The translations under genes were made by a program, and so were the position numbers. From assembly GCA_033807695.1 (NCBI GenBank), contig CM066307.1, forward strand, positions 1,178,001 through 1,242,000: a stretch of 64,000 bases of DNA, read 5' to 3'. The stretch is from Daedaleopsis sinensis (lineage: Eukaryota; Basidiomycota; Agaricomycetes; Polyporales; Polyporaceae). The notes beneath the pieces are model-generated. The model had not been told where the DNA came from. It worked only from the letters and a program-made list of their open reading frames with translations, and searched no databases. Positions 1 to 11,098 of the stretch are shown piece by piece. The first letter of the stretch is position 1. Each line of letters opens with the position of its first letter.

Positions 1-505
1 TCCGATGAGAAGGTCTCCGTCGCGCCACTCAAAGTTCCGCAGGACCGTGTTGAGGGAGTGCGTCGCGTTAGGAGTCATGACAACTTCGTCGGTATCTGCA
101 CCGATCAGCTTTGCGACGGCCTCTCTGTTGGTTTCACGGTTAGCAAAGCACCGAGGCTGAATCGGTCCAACGTGTGACACCCACCGAGACTTGTTCAGAA
201 GGGGCTTAAATGCGAATCGGTTGAACTGGTCCGGGTTGCTCTCAACCTCGTATGAAAGCTTATTAACCGCGTACATCACGGGTAGAGGAAGGGATCCATA
301 AGACCCTGTATAACGTCAACATAATTATTTTGACTGTTAACCAAGTAGTCGTGCAGACATCCTGGATGACCGACATACCATGATTCAAGTTGACGTATTT
401 CTCGTTGAACCCAAAGTATTTTCTCAATGGATGTCCGAAAGCGGGCGGCGGTGAGTCGGGGTCGTAGCTTTCGCCAGGACCAGGAGTCGGAATCAGAGGA
501 GCCAT
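1..505 (-). CDS. Class V PLP-dependent aminotransferase (isopenicillin-N-epimerase-like), 5' part
   Basis: Three exons are visible: 379-505, 185-305 and 1-124, the last running off the window. The introns (306-378, 125-184) have GT/AG ends. The spliced protein starts at ATG 505-503 and shows the family N-terminus: a proline-rich leader, then FGHPLRKYFGF, NHGSYGSLP across the first junction, VESNPDQF, KSREAVAKLIGA across the second, and NATHSLNTVLRNFEW. In this family NHGSYG lies at the PLP-phosphate/dimer region and the NATHxxNTVL segment precedes the cofactor pocket; the lysine that binds PLP lies outside the window. Fungal relatives are annotated as isopenicillin N epimerases, cysteine desulfurases or hercynylcysteine sulfoxide lyases (ergothioneine pathway). 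The fragment cannot tell these apart, so the family call is firm and the substrate unknown. Confidence 0.9.
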
Positions 506-1388
506 GATTCGAGCGCTTCAAGTTGACCGGGCAGTCTCAAGATCTGTGAATACCACTTTGATCAGCGACACTCCTCCGAGCGCTGCGTATTCAGCTTACC
601 TTTACCAAAAGATCGATGAGTTTTTGAACAACGATTGCCGTCGTGGTGAATGGAGAGCCGTCCCGTGGGTAAAGTGTGCGGTGGGAACTTCGAAGCTCGA
701 TGTCGTACAGCAGGCTTTCGCGATTTATATACCGTTGGGTGGACCTGAGTCGAGTCAGATCTTGATAGCTGACTGAGAGTCACAAGCAAGCTGCAACTGC
801 AAGTGCCAAGCAAGAGTATTATTGCTATCAGCGTCTCTCGAGTCATGCTCGCCGCGGCCCGTATTCACCGCGGTATGACAGGCCTCACTTTTTAACCTGG
901 CGCCCTGCACGACGAATCCATCCGCGGGAATTTAAGAACTATCTACCGGGACTGACTTATAATGACCTGGAAGAAACCGAGGAATAAGGATATGTTGCTG
1001 GTCGCGAACTCAAGCGGAACCTATCCCATGGTTCGCGACAACTCTACTTCAAGGTCTAACGAAGTGAGTAGAACTTACATCCGATATACATGCTTCAAGA
1101 CCAAGCCTCTACTGTTCAGAGTCTCAGTTTCGCCAACGGTTCGTCATGGATGACATGTCAGCTCCGTCAAAGACAGCCCAACAGGAGGATAACATACCAA
1201 GTCTTGATCATCCTAGTACTAGGTTTGCATGACGGCTAGCAGAATAGTGGTCTGAAAGTAGGCCAGGGCGTGGAGCTTATTCATCGATTCGATGGGTCAG
1301 AAAAGTGTTATTGACTGCATCAAGCGGTCAAAGGTGGGTGTAGATGACTTGTACAGCCGATGTTACCGAAGACACCAAGCATTTTGTA
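506..1388. other. Intergenic, 5' flank of the aminotransferase and 3' flank of the kinase gene
   Basis: No open frame here resembles a gene. On the minus strand a TATATAAATC-like element lies near 722-731 and may serve the aminotransferase, though it would imply a leader of about 190 nt. Otherwise I see nothing distinctive. Confidence 0.4.
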
Positions 1389-3917
1389 TTACAAGTAGTA
1401 CCGGTCACCTATTGACACGGTCAGTATCCCGATAGATCGTCTCTTGGGACTGTGACAGAGGGAGCACTCACCAATATGGCCCATACCCGGCTCCACAGCC
1501 CACACCTTCCTCCCCTCTTCCTCCATCTCCGTCTTCGTCTTCGCAGTGAAAACCATCTCGTCGTCCTCGTCTTCCGCCACAGGCTCCTGGCTACTAGTCT
1601 CGGGCAGACTAGGCGAAGTATCCCACAGCGCCCACGATTCACGCAGGATGGGGTCGATCGCCCCGCAGATGATGCGCACACGCGGGAACGAGCGCTGGAG
1701 GACACGCACGCCTCCACGGGCGGCGACGATGAATGTGACGAAGATGATGTTCTCCTGCGGCACCCCGTGGTCGAGTAACACGCGGATTGCCATGAACGCC
1801 GCGGCACCGGTTCCGATCTATGGGGTCGAGCGATATGGAGGTTAGCAGGATTGTGCTATCTAGGGATGGTGGGAGGAACGATCGCACCTGTGCGTCGAGG
1901 AGGAAGACGAAGCTTTTCTCGGCGAGATGGCGTTGGCGGATGCATGTGGGGAGCATGAGATGTAGGAGGAGTGGCTCTCCGGTGCTATCCTCTGACTGGA
2001 TCAGCAGGGAGCCCATACGAATGTCCTGGATCACACGTCGTAGCCCGCACTCCAAAGGCCCTCCCCTGTGTGGGCCACGTCAGTCGATGGTACTCGACGA
2101 TTAAGACATTCACGTACGAGCGTAAGATAGAGACACCGCACACATGCTGCGGAGCAGATGTGGGTGACCATTTGGTCTATAGGAATGTAACAAGCACTTA
2201 CATCAACAGCGAGATGTTTCCCTGTGTACACCATGTCAACTGGCGTTGTGACAGATTTGGATGTATATGGTAAGAACTCCATGGCCTTCTCGCTGAGGAG
2301 CGTTGACAATCGGTCAGTGAAGAAAATGAAATCTTCTCGACTCGTGGACCGGTCCCGCATGATGGTGAAGATGCCCTATATACGCGCAACACGGTTCAGT
2401 GAAATGCATCACGGAGGCTCGAAGCGCCGCAGGTTTACCTGCACCTGAGGCGTTTGAGGCAAAACAGTGAGATTGGGGAAATATTGGTGTTTTATGTCCC
2501 CTGGGCTGAGGTCCTTTGGGCCGATGCGAGCTAGACTTTTCCTTAGATTCCTTGATCTCTCTTCAATCTGCCGACGAACATGCGTTGCGATTAGTTCAAT
2601 CGCGACCGTATTCTCTGAACCAGGGACAATCTGAAAAGTGTCGTTGAGACCGGTCAGAGTTTGTTCTGATTTGGATGGGGCCTTCGGACGGGCGAGACTC
2701 ACAATATTCGCATAGCGCGAAGTCGGTTGCACGAAGTTATCGTATGCAGGTTTGACGTAACGCAAGTACCTGGAGGCTGATGAATGCGGGTCCCATAATG
2801 GGTCTTGGAAATCCATTTACTGTTGAAGGATCCCTTCCACCTCTCGACCTCGCTCCTGAACATCCCGCTTGATACGACGAGCAAGCATGAGATCGGAGTC
2901 GCATTGCACGAAAATCTATGACACGTGATATCAGCACAGACAAGCTGAAGGTTGCTGTACCACGTACCTTCAGGTCGTATAGCGAACGTAGCGCAGGATC
3001 GTGCAGGGCCAATATGCCCTCAACTAGACAAATAAATGTTAGGGCAGATGCCCAAGTGTCCTATGATGCGGCAATACCAATGATGATAGAGGCTCCATAT
3101 AGATACTTTGACTCATCTAGACGTTGGTGCTCCGTAAATGAGTAGATGGGAATGTTCGACTGCCTTCCAGCCTTGAGATCTGCGAGACACTGGAAGTCGC
3201 GTGACTTCACAATCGGGGTATTCCAAAGATACACAGACGGCACGCACGGCAGCAAAGAGAGGCATATCAATAGCGTCTAGAGAAGGATTAGACAGACCCA
3301 ACAAACTCGTCAGGGCGACAAACCTGGATGATCAAAATCATAGCGGTTCGCGAAAGCGAGTTCAAGGTCTTCGGGTGAATGTCGTCTGTAGAAGCTGTCC
3401 TACTGAAGATGTCAAAAAAGAGACAACAACTTACCTTGACCTTAACTGACCTGAGACAATATCACGACGGTGGGGATGGAGCCAAGAGCCTGCACGATTC
3501 GTCGAGCAACGTGGGTCTATTTGCGTCGGTTCGCATGATAATGAATACCAGTGTGATACACGTGTAGCACACGCAGACCTTGCCACTTGCAGACCCGCCT
3601 ATGACATTGCGCCCCCAATATTCAAAATCACTCCAAAGGCAGAACAGTCAAGACGTACCAGCAATTCCAATCACGAACGCGTCGCCGATGGCGTGACCAT
3701 CCTCATCGTACCTTCTGCGATGAGAGAAGAGAAGCAGCGGCTAGATCCAAACATACCACGGACGCCTGCCATGGGACTTGAGGATGGTGTTCTTCTTTGC
3801 CTGAAGCAAGAACTCGAAGCGGGGACTAGCGGGTGCCAATGTGTTGCTGACGGTTCTGGACAGAGAGGGACGCAATACGGGGACCTCAAGGAGTTGTGCT
3901 GGTGCTTCATCACTCAT
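1389..3917 (-). CDS. URK1: Uridine kinase with C-terminal uracil phosphoribosyltransferase-like domain
   Basis: Pyrimidine-salvage enzyme of the yeast Urk1/human UCKL1 type, expected to phosphorylate uridine and cytidine. Sixteen exons keep frame: 3757-3917, 3659-3711, 3579-3598, 3451-3516, 3324-3399, 3248-3276, 3078-3189, 2968-3023, 2821-2915, 2703-2769, 2439-2630, 2202-2375, 2118-2146, 1888-2065, 1472-1817, 1389-1408. Order along the protein: P-loop IAGGSASGK, ILSQDSFYRR, DFDHPDAID, IPIYSFTEHQR (substrate site), YLYGASIIIVEGILAL, the LID-like DLMLARRIKRD, then the UPRT-like half with LPQTPQVQGIFTIMRD, CGVSILRSGGP, GSLLIQSEDSTGEP, IGTGAAA (PRPP-loop region) and PGMGHIGDRYYL at the end. An acidic insert of about 50 residues precedes that last motif. 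I chose ATG 3917 (A at -3; 557 aa); an in-frame ATG at 4025 would add 36 residues. It is head to head with CTU2. Confidence 0.93.
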
Positions 3918-4113
3918 GCTGGCGTTCGAGAAAAGCGGGAAGGGGGATGGGGATGAAAGCTCAGGCTGCAGTGGACCAGTACTTGGTAGTACTAGTAGTT
4001 CTGCTGAAGGGCCTCTAGCGCCCATGCACCGATCAGATCTGAATATGCTTCTCCTATCATCTGATTCTTTGCCGATCCCACTTTCTCTCTACCACCATCC
4101 CTCCTCGACAACA
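3918..4113. promoter_or_regulatory. Shared divergent promoter of the kinase gene and CTU2
   Basis: Only 196 bp separate the preferred start codons, and 88 bp if the kinase uses its upstream ATG at 4025. The stretch before CTU2 is pyrimidine-rich (CTCCT, TTTCTCTCTACC). No TATA box is evident on either strand, as is common for housekeeping pairs in fungi. The role is inferred from position only. Confidence 0.5.
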
Positions 4114-6146
4114 ATGTCTTGCGGAAACCCCGCGACGGAGACAGATGCATTGATGCAAAGTGAGTAGCCTAACTAGGTGAATTCCTTGTGCTAACTGACT
4201 GAGCACAGAACGAAAGAAGTACGACAAAACGAAGAATTGCGTAAGGTGCAAGGATGCTCAAGGAAACATCGTCATTAGACACGCCGTCTACTGCAAGTTT
4301 GTCGCTTATGCTCGTGCGATATATGTCTGTTGACTCAATTGACGTTACAGGGACTGCTTCCTTCCCTTAATCACCCACAAGTTCAGGCGGACGCTTGAGC
4401 CCACTATCAACCCTAAACCAGATGGACCCCGACGAACCACACTCAAGCCTGCCGGCAATCTCCTCGTAGGCCTCTCAGGCGGGCTCGGGTCTTCGGTCCT
4501 CGTTGACCTCGTTCACCGCTGTTACGTCGCTCTCGACAAATCGACCATGCCCGCAGACGGAGGGAGAGACCACCCTCGCCACGAGCGCATCTGGAAGAAA
4601 ATCACCGTGTGCTACATCGAGGTTTGCGATGCATTCCCTGGGGTGAGTCGCGAGCGTCAAGACCTCTACTCTCGATGTCACTAAGGTCTGCAAGGTAGAT
4701 GCATAACCGAACAGACGAGATCGCACAGTTTGTTGCGCGGTATCACGATCTCGACTTCGTGTGCCTACGTATACAGGACGCATTCGACCGGACATGGTGG
4801 GAGAAGATAGGTGGCAAGATGCCAACATCAACAAAGGGCGTGTCTCTAACAGATGAAGGTGTCTCCTTCGCTACGGGTTTCATTCGCATCCTCTCATATC
4901 TTTTCTAGCCCTGCCAGTCAATCACCTCCCCGAAGCAGGGCAGGATCCCTCAGCCGCCCTTCGCGCTTACCTCTCTTCACTCCCGACACCGACAGCGGTT
5001 CACACATCTATCCAAACCCTGACACGCCTCTTACTTCTCCACACTGCGCTCCAAACCAGCTCCTCGCATCTCGTGCTAGGAACGTCCCTTACTAGTCTCG
5101 CAGTCTCTCTCATATCGGGCGTTGCTCAGGGTGCAGGATTCACTATCCTCGAGGAGACCCAAGAGGAGTGGACCCCGGCCCCGGACTCTGGTCTGCCTGT
5201 GGAGCCCATCCTGGCGCACGATCAAGACGAGGGACACACGAAGAAGACAGACAAAGACAATGGCAAGAAGCAGCAACCGAAACGCACGGTCCGCATCGTG
5301 CGCCCCCTCCGCGACATCGGCATGAAAGAGTGCACCGCCTGGGCGTGGTGGGCCCGCGTCCCCGTCGTCGGGAAGGAAAAGCGGGTCTGGCCGGGGGCGA
5401 AGCCCGGCATCGGTACCCTGACCAAAGGTGCGTTCCCCCCAGAGTGCCCCCAGACTGACTGTCCTGCTGTGCCGCGTGCTGATTACTCTGCCGCGCCGGT
5501 ACCGCAGATTTCATTGTCGGGCTCGAGCAAGACTACCCGTCGACGGTGTCCACGATCGTCCGCACGTGCGGCAAGCTCGCGCCCAAGGGCGCCGTGGCGG
5601 GCATATGTATCCTCTGTGGGCGGTACGTCTCGGTTCTCCCAGCCGTGCTGCTCTCACCCGCGCGCACCCGTCTAACCCCCTGTCTCTGTTCTCGTCGCCG
5701 TGCGATACAGTCCCGTGCAAGCCGGCGTGCAAGAGTGGAAAGCGCGCATCTCCATCCGGGCGCAGCCGCCGCCCCCACCTGCCCTCACTGCAAATGCAGA
5801 GGGCCCACCTGTCCCACCCATCGAACCAGTCACTCCAGCCCGCGTGTCAGACGTGGACACGGACGCGGACACTCGCGCGTCGCTCACGCCATACCTCTGC
5901 TATCCCTGTCACACGACGCTTACCAGCAGGAGCGCACGGCCTGCTCCCTCTCCATGGCCCGGCACCGGGCATCCGCCCGTCGTGTCGCTCCCCGTCTGGG
6001 CCGAGGCTCAGCTGTCTGCGTCTGCCGGAACCGGCACCGCGCGGGACACAGCGGCGCTCGTGGACGGGGAGATCGTGCAGTCCAGGAAATGGGGCAAGGA
6101 CGAGATGGCGGGCGTCGTGGGCGAGTTCCTGCTCGACGAGTCGTAG
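4114..6146 (+). CDS. CTU2: Cytoplasmic tRNA 2-thiolation protein 2 (Ctu2/Ncs2)
   Basis: Partner of Ctu1/Ncs6 in the cytosolic URM1-dependent complex that makes the 2-thio group of mcm5s2U34 in tRNA Lys, Gln and Glu. Seven exons (4114-4159, 4209-4296, 4351-4642, 4699-4858, 4909-5427, 5508-5622, 5711-6146) encode 551 aa. The start is MSCGNPATETDALMQ. The N-terminal zinc-type cysteines are CVRC and YCKDCF, followed by KFRRTLEPT. LVGLSGGLGSSVLVDLV is the degenerate PP-loop ATP motif typical of Ctu2. SHLVLGTSLTSLAVSLISG is the family's conserved helix, and C-terminal CILCGR and CYPC complete the cysteine set. A Pro/Ala-rich insert lies before the final VQSRKWGKDEMAGVVGEFLLDE. Length fits fungal Ctu2 and no break is seen. 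Confidence 0.95.
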
Positions 6147-6678
6147 AGTAGTCTCGAGGGTGTGGGAAGTGGATGTTGCCCGTTGTGAGCTCATGGCCAC
6201 AGCCACAGCTGCAGCGCATGAGCGCGAGACGGTTTGGGGGATCTCGAGCTCGAAGTACACTGCCGAGAACAATGGCAAAGATGAAGCTCTCGTGTCAAGT
6301 CAACGTATCTATCATCAATATCAATAATGCTACAAGTTCTACGCTCTACGCGAGACGATACCAATATAAGCGGGTGGAAATCAACGACAGCCTGTAGGTG
6401 CTGTATCTACGTACACGAAATGCACTGCGATCAGTGTCCGCATATCTAAGATGAATGCAGGGAAAGTAGATATGTACGTGCAAGTCCGAGGAGTAGGTAT
6501 AGATGAGTAGGTATAGTAAGTAGGTAGAAATATGAGTGTGATCCGAGTCCATGTCCGCCCGGAACGTGCTATTAAGTATGCAGGTCTAGTAATGCATGGG
6601 CGGCCTCGCAGAGGTCGGAGTGTGCAATAGTGTGAGGATGAGTGATTAGTGCGCAGCGGAAGAACGCAATGCGGACGT
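6147..6678. other. Intergenic between convergent CTU2 and exchanger 3' ends
   Basis: AT-richer 3' flank of both genes; an AATAAT-type signal near 6320 could serve CTU2 polyadenylation. A short run of GTAGGTATAG-like words (about 6490-6530) is loosely repetitive. No gene is seen. Confidence 0.4.
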
Positions 6679-9600
6679 TCACAAGAGCGCAATAGGCGGC
6701 GACTCGGTGCAAATCGCCAGCGTCGTGGAGAAGTTGGAGCCTGGATGAGAGAAAAGTCAGAAGTCAGCGAGTGAGCCGCCTGCGAGCGTGAACGGTGTGC
6801 GGCGCACCTGGGTAGAACCAGAACGTGACCGCGATGACGATGTAAAGACCTGTGTGTGTTCGGTGTCAGGCATGCGCGAGGGAGAGAGCTGTGGCGAAGA
6901 ACTACGCACACACGAGGATGACGCCTTCCAGCCAGTTGGACTTGCCGTCGGCGACCACATAACCCATTGTATGCACTGTTTGTTAGATAGCTGTGAGCTG
7001 AGGGAGCGACTCTCGATGTTCGTCAAACAGACCTGAAATGTACAAGACCTGCCGGAAGCGGTTCAGCGGCGAGAATCAACAGATACGGACGCGGAGACGT
7101 ACGACAGACTCGAACGGATCGAACAGCAGGGCCAGTGGCTTGTCGAGTATCCATCCGAGGATAACCATCGACGGGATCACGAACAGGGCGGTTTGCTAGA
7201 GTCATCGCCGCGTCAGCATACAGCCTATATGGCTATTGGCACAAGAAGACGCACGATTGTCGAGCCCACGGCGACGCTGATACTGAGCGTGAGCTGGTCC
7301 TGCACCGACACGTTGATGGCGGTGATGCACTCTAACACCCCGTGAGCGCACATCCATAACAGAAGGCAGACGTAGACGCGATCCAAGGCTTACCTGCGAG
7401 CGCACTCACGGTCGGCAGCAAGATGAGTCCGATCCACTCCTTGCTGATCGTCGGGGACAGATGGTCCATCGAGTCGACCATCCACTCCGCGTTCACCGCG
7501 ACGAGCTGCATATGCGCAATCAGCACCGATACGCACCCACCGCGGATTATATCTGCAAGAGGGGCGCTCACCACAGTGATCGCAGACAGCACGAACAGCA
7601 ACAGCGGCCAGCTCATCTCCTGCGCCACTGGCTCCTGCTTCGGCGCTGCCGGTTCATCATAGTACTGGCCAGGGCTGGCCGCGAAGCTGTGCTGCATCTG
7701 GCCGTGGTCCCCCATGATGCTCTCCTGGTAGTACGCGGAGAGCACGGCGCTAACTGGGGTCCGCGCCCGCCCCGACTGCTGCCGCGCATGCGCCTCCGAC
7801 CACGACGCGCGCCGCTCCCTCCCCGCGCCCACGTTGGCCTCGAACGAGTCCTCTCCCGAGCCCGAGCCCGAGGTGGGGGACCCGGGCCTGCTGTCCCCGG
7901 ACTCCGAGCTCGAGCCAGACGGCTTCGGGCCCACGACGAACCGCGCTTGCTCTGGGACGAGTCGCACGGTGACCGACTCCGCCGGCTGTGCGATCGGGTT
8001 CGTCCACGGGTTCGCGAGCGTTACCTGCGACGTGGTCCCATGCGGGGAGAGGAGCGTGGTGCGTGAGTTGACGTCCACGCCGCTCCCGCTTGCGAAGCCG
8101 CCCGAGTGTAAATACGGGCTTGTGCCCCCTCTCGACCGGAGAGAGGTTTCTGGCAACTCCTCGACGGGGCTAATCGGGTTCTGTGTCTGCGGGGAAAAAG
8201 GGCGCATGGCGCCCGATGTCTTGTGGCGGATGGCCCGGAGAGGAGTGGCGGAGGCAGTGCGCAGTCGCTCAAAGGAATGGTTGTGAGTGATACGCTCGGC
8301 GAGATTGTTGCTCTTCTGGCGGACCCGTGCGGTCGCGATGCGGACGGAGTCTGCTACCGGGACTTGAAGCTGCTTGCTCGGCTGTACGGCATCTTCGTAC
8401 AAGTGCGTGTGAGACCAGAGTTGGAAGACGAGGTAAGACGCGTAGACTTCAATTGTGGTTAGTATTGCTCGGCATCAGATAGTTCGTTTCTCTCACTGAA
8501 GAGGAGGACAATTGCGACCTAAGTATACGCACTGGTCAGCTATACTGACGCAGTATCCACATTCTAGCACTTACACCGTGACTCATGCGCAGGATGTCTT
8601 TCTTTTGCTCCTGAATCGTAGTCTCTTGGTCATCATCGCCTTTGCTATACGTCAAGGCGAAATGGAATGCTGCAGGTAGGAGCACTGCTCCAACGCTTAT
8701 ACTCAGCAATGAGGACTGGATCTGGGTAGCAGCTAACAGCACGTGAGACAGACGGAATGAGCACGACCAAAAGCTGCTGCTTACTAGAGTCGAAGCCCTG
8801 CTCGGAAAACTTCAGGCCGCCGGCGAAGAAGCACATCCCAAGGATCAATACTGCTCGTCACAGAAGTCAGAATGAAACATAGATGGAAGCAAGGGCAAAA
8901 ATAACTGTACTCACGGAGTTTGCTCAACATTGCGCCGATCACTTCGGAGAACATCTTAGGATTACCGGTCAAATCAGAACGAGCAGAAGAGACACGTACG
9001 GGAGGATTGCACGACTCGCAACTCGCATTTCCGGAGAGCTATGACCTGGACACATATCAGCGAACCAGCGGCAGCATATCAGCATAGAGGATCCTGACCG
9101 CTACGACAAGTTCGACGCTGTTTCGGGTCCCCCAGCGTCAGCATCCCTTCATGCCGAAAGTTTGCCCACCTACACATTGCTCTGAATGGAGATGCACGGT
9201 AGGTCGTGAGTGCCGCAGTCCGACATCAATTTTACACTACACACCATGCTAGAGTTCAGAAGACCGGTTTTGGTGCCGCCGATTCTGCGGGATAGAATGC
9301 GTGTGGAAAGGTCATGAAGCTGTAGTAGATAAAATTAGCACGCGTAAATTGTAATGAAGTGATGGTGCGCGCGCAGCCCCCGTTATTTCCGGGTCGCATA
9401 CAGCTTCTTCAGACGCCATTACGCACCTTGACCAATGGAATCATCGCAAGCAGACATGCTGCGGAGTGTCAGTACATGCGCAGGCCCGAGAAAGCGGAAA
9501 GGAATGCCCACCTGCGAAGACGAGCTTCTCGGCGTCCTCAGTGGTGAATTTGAGGATGCCCTGTGCCGAGGTGGGTGGTCAACCATTGCAAGTATCGGAC

Positions 9601-9955
9601 GGTGTTATCCAACCCACAGCGACTGGGATCAGGAGGATCAAGAGGTTGAACCCTGTGTGCATGCTGAGCATCTCGATGAGGCAAAGGAGGTCAATAAGGA
9701 CATACACGAGTCAAAGAGGATGATGTTCCACCCATGCCATAGTCTCAAAGGAGGACGAGTCCCGCCTCCCTTGTCGTATGGAGACTGATCGGAACGTTGG
9801 GCTTCGAGTTCGCGGTGGGCTCTGCCTCCGCCGTGCCTCCACCCTTCGAAAAGCTTGTGGGACATAGATTGACGAGGCTTCTCGGATTCGTGTGGCACAA
9901 GATTGGAGGTAGACGAGTAGGATGCAGAGGATCCGCGAGTCGAGGTGCGGGACAT
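6679..9955 (-). CDS. CAX-type calcium/cation-proton exchanger with divergent alpha-repeat motifs
   Basis: Integral membrane antiporter, 709 aa, 20 exons: 9706-9955, 9618-9652, 9512-9560, 9427-9458, 9245-9319, 9174-9181, 9099-9117, 9000-9045, 8915-8941, 8785-8850, 8575-8732, 8497-8518, 7572-8446, 7394-7505, 7255-7331, 7103-7195, 7033-7048, 6910-6975, 6808-6849, 6679-6740. The first half carries WFNLLILLIPVA, GGTKTGLLNSSMSNVVELVVAV, GAMLSKLLLILGMCFFAGG, FSEQGF and LLSISVGAVLLPAAFHF. A Ser/Pro/Gly-rich cytosolic loop of about 290 residues (exon 7572-8446) follows. The second half has VAVNAEWMVDSMD, LLPTVSALAECITAINV, AVGSTIQTALFVIPSMVILGW and a last helix ending SPPIALL. The usual GNAxE and GNAAEH signatures read SNVVE and SALAEC: the glutamates are kept, the asparagines and histidine are not. 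Vacuolar placement and Ca/Mn/Na preference cannot be read from sequence. Start ATG 9955 has G at -3. Confidence 0.9.
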
Positions 9956-10498
9956 GGCAGGGAGGGGAAGGGGATGGGTTGGATATTTATCGCTCGAGAC
10001 CGAAGGCGATAAGGCATCATGAATGTTTGACACGAGTGGCTCTAGAGTTGATGAGCGAGAAAGCATAGCGTGTGGCATTGTTGAGATGAACTCAGAGGCG
10101 TCGGAGGGATGGCGGCAGGGAAGAAGGAATGTGAGGGGGTCACCGGGACCAGGTCTGGGGATGTGGTAGGAGACAACCTGCGGCTTGCACAGACCGGTCG
10201 CGAGCAACATAACTCCACTCGAGAGCGCTGCCCCGCTGCTCGCGCCCGACGCGTACCAGTCGCGTAAATTAGTCGATGAGGCGGAGGACACTTCGATTCC
10301 AAGCCGCCTGCCTATTTCGGGCAGACACCCTTCGAACAGCACATTACGTCATGGAACAGTGCGCTTGCCGACCATGCCGGGCCACCCCGTCCTGCTGTGA
10401 CGCACTGTGACATGATGGCACAGGCGTGACCCTGGTCGTCACGCAGCTATCAGCCCGCCAGACCTCCGCCCGACGCAGCTTGCAGTCTTCCAAAAACC
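9956..10498. promoter_or_regulatory. Divergent promoter region of the exchanger gene and COX4
   Basis: 543 bp between the two start codons. On the minus strand GATAAATATCC (about 9985-9995) is TATA-like but lies very close to the exchanger ATG. Before COX4 the sequence turns pyrimidine/CG-rich. Function is inferred from position. Confidence 0.45.
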
Positions 10499-11098
10499 AT
10501 GTTCGCCGCCGCCCTCCGTCCCGCCTCTTTCGCTGCTCGCGCCGCCGTCAGGCCCGCCCGCTCGGCCGCCGTGCGTGCCCTCTCCACCACCGCTGCCCGC
10601 CGCTCCGGCCACGCTGCCCCCCAAATCTTCGGTGAGGGTGCGAAGGCTGGCGAAATCCCCACCGACGAGAACCAGGCCACTGGTCTCGAGCGTCTTCAGG
10701 TCCTCGGTGCCATCGAGGGCGTTGAGGTCTTCGACCTCAAGCCCCTCGACTCGTCCCGCATCGGTACCCTCGCTGACCCCATCAAGGTCTTCTCCATGGT
10801 GAGCCAGCGACGTGTGTCTTGCTTCGTGTCTCGCGCCCCTCTCAACTCGTCCTATCCCCCTCTCTGTGCAGGAGCCCGAACGTCTCATTGGCTGCACCGG
10901 TGCTCCTGCCGAGTCGCATGACCTGCTCTGGATGAACCTCACCCGCGAGAAGAACCGTCGCTGCCCGGAGTGCGGCTCCGGTACGTCCCGCTCTCGCTGA
11001 CCCGCATCCGTCTCTTGACTCTCCTTTCCCCATCCTTTCTCGCTTCAGTCTACGCTCTCGACTTCCAGGGCGCCGAGCACGCCCACGAGCACCACTAA
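10499..11098 (+). CDS. COX4: Cytochrome c oxidase subunit 4 (Cox4; mammalian COX5B family)
   Basis: Nuclear-encoded zinc-binding subunit of respiratory complex IV on the matrix side of the inner mitochondrial membrane. Three exons (10499-10798, 10872-10980, 11049-11098) give 152 aa. Residues 1-35 are Ala/Arg-rich without acidic residues (MFAAALRPASFAARAAVRPA), a clear mitochondrial presequence. The mature part has ATGLERLQVLGAIEGVEVFD, RIGTLADPIKVFSM, ERLIGCTGAPAESHD and REKNRRCPECGSVYALDFQG. The conserved single Cys and the C-x2-C pair are the zinc ligands. The C-terminal AEHAHEHH tail is normal for fungi. Length and order match the family. Confidence 0.97.
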
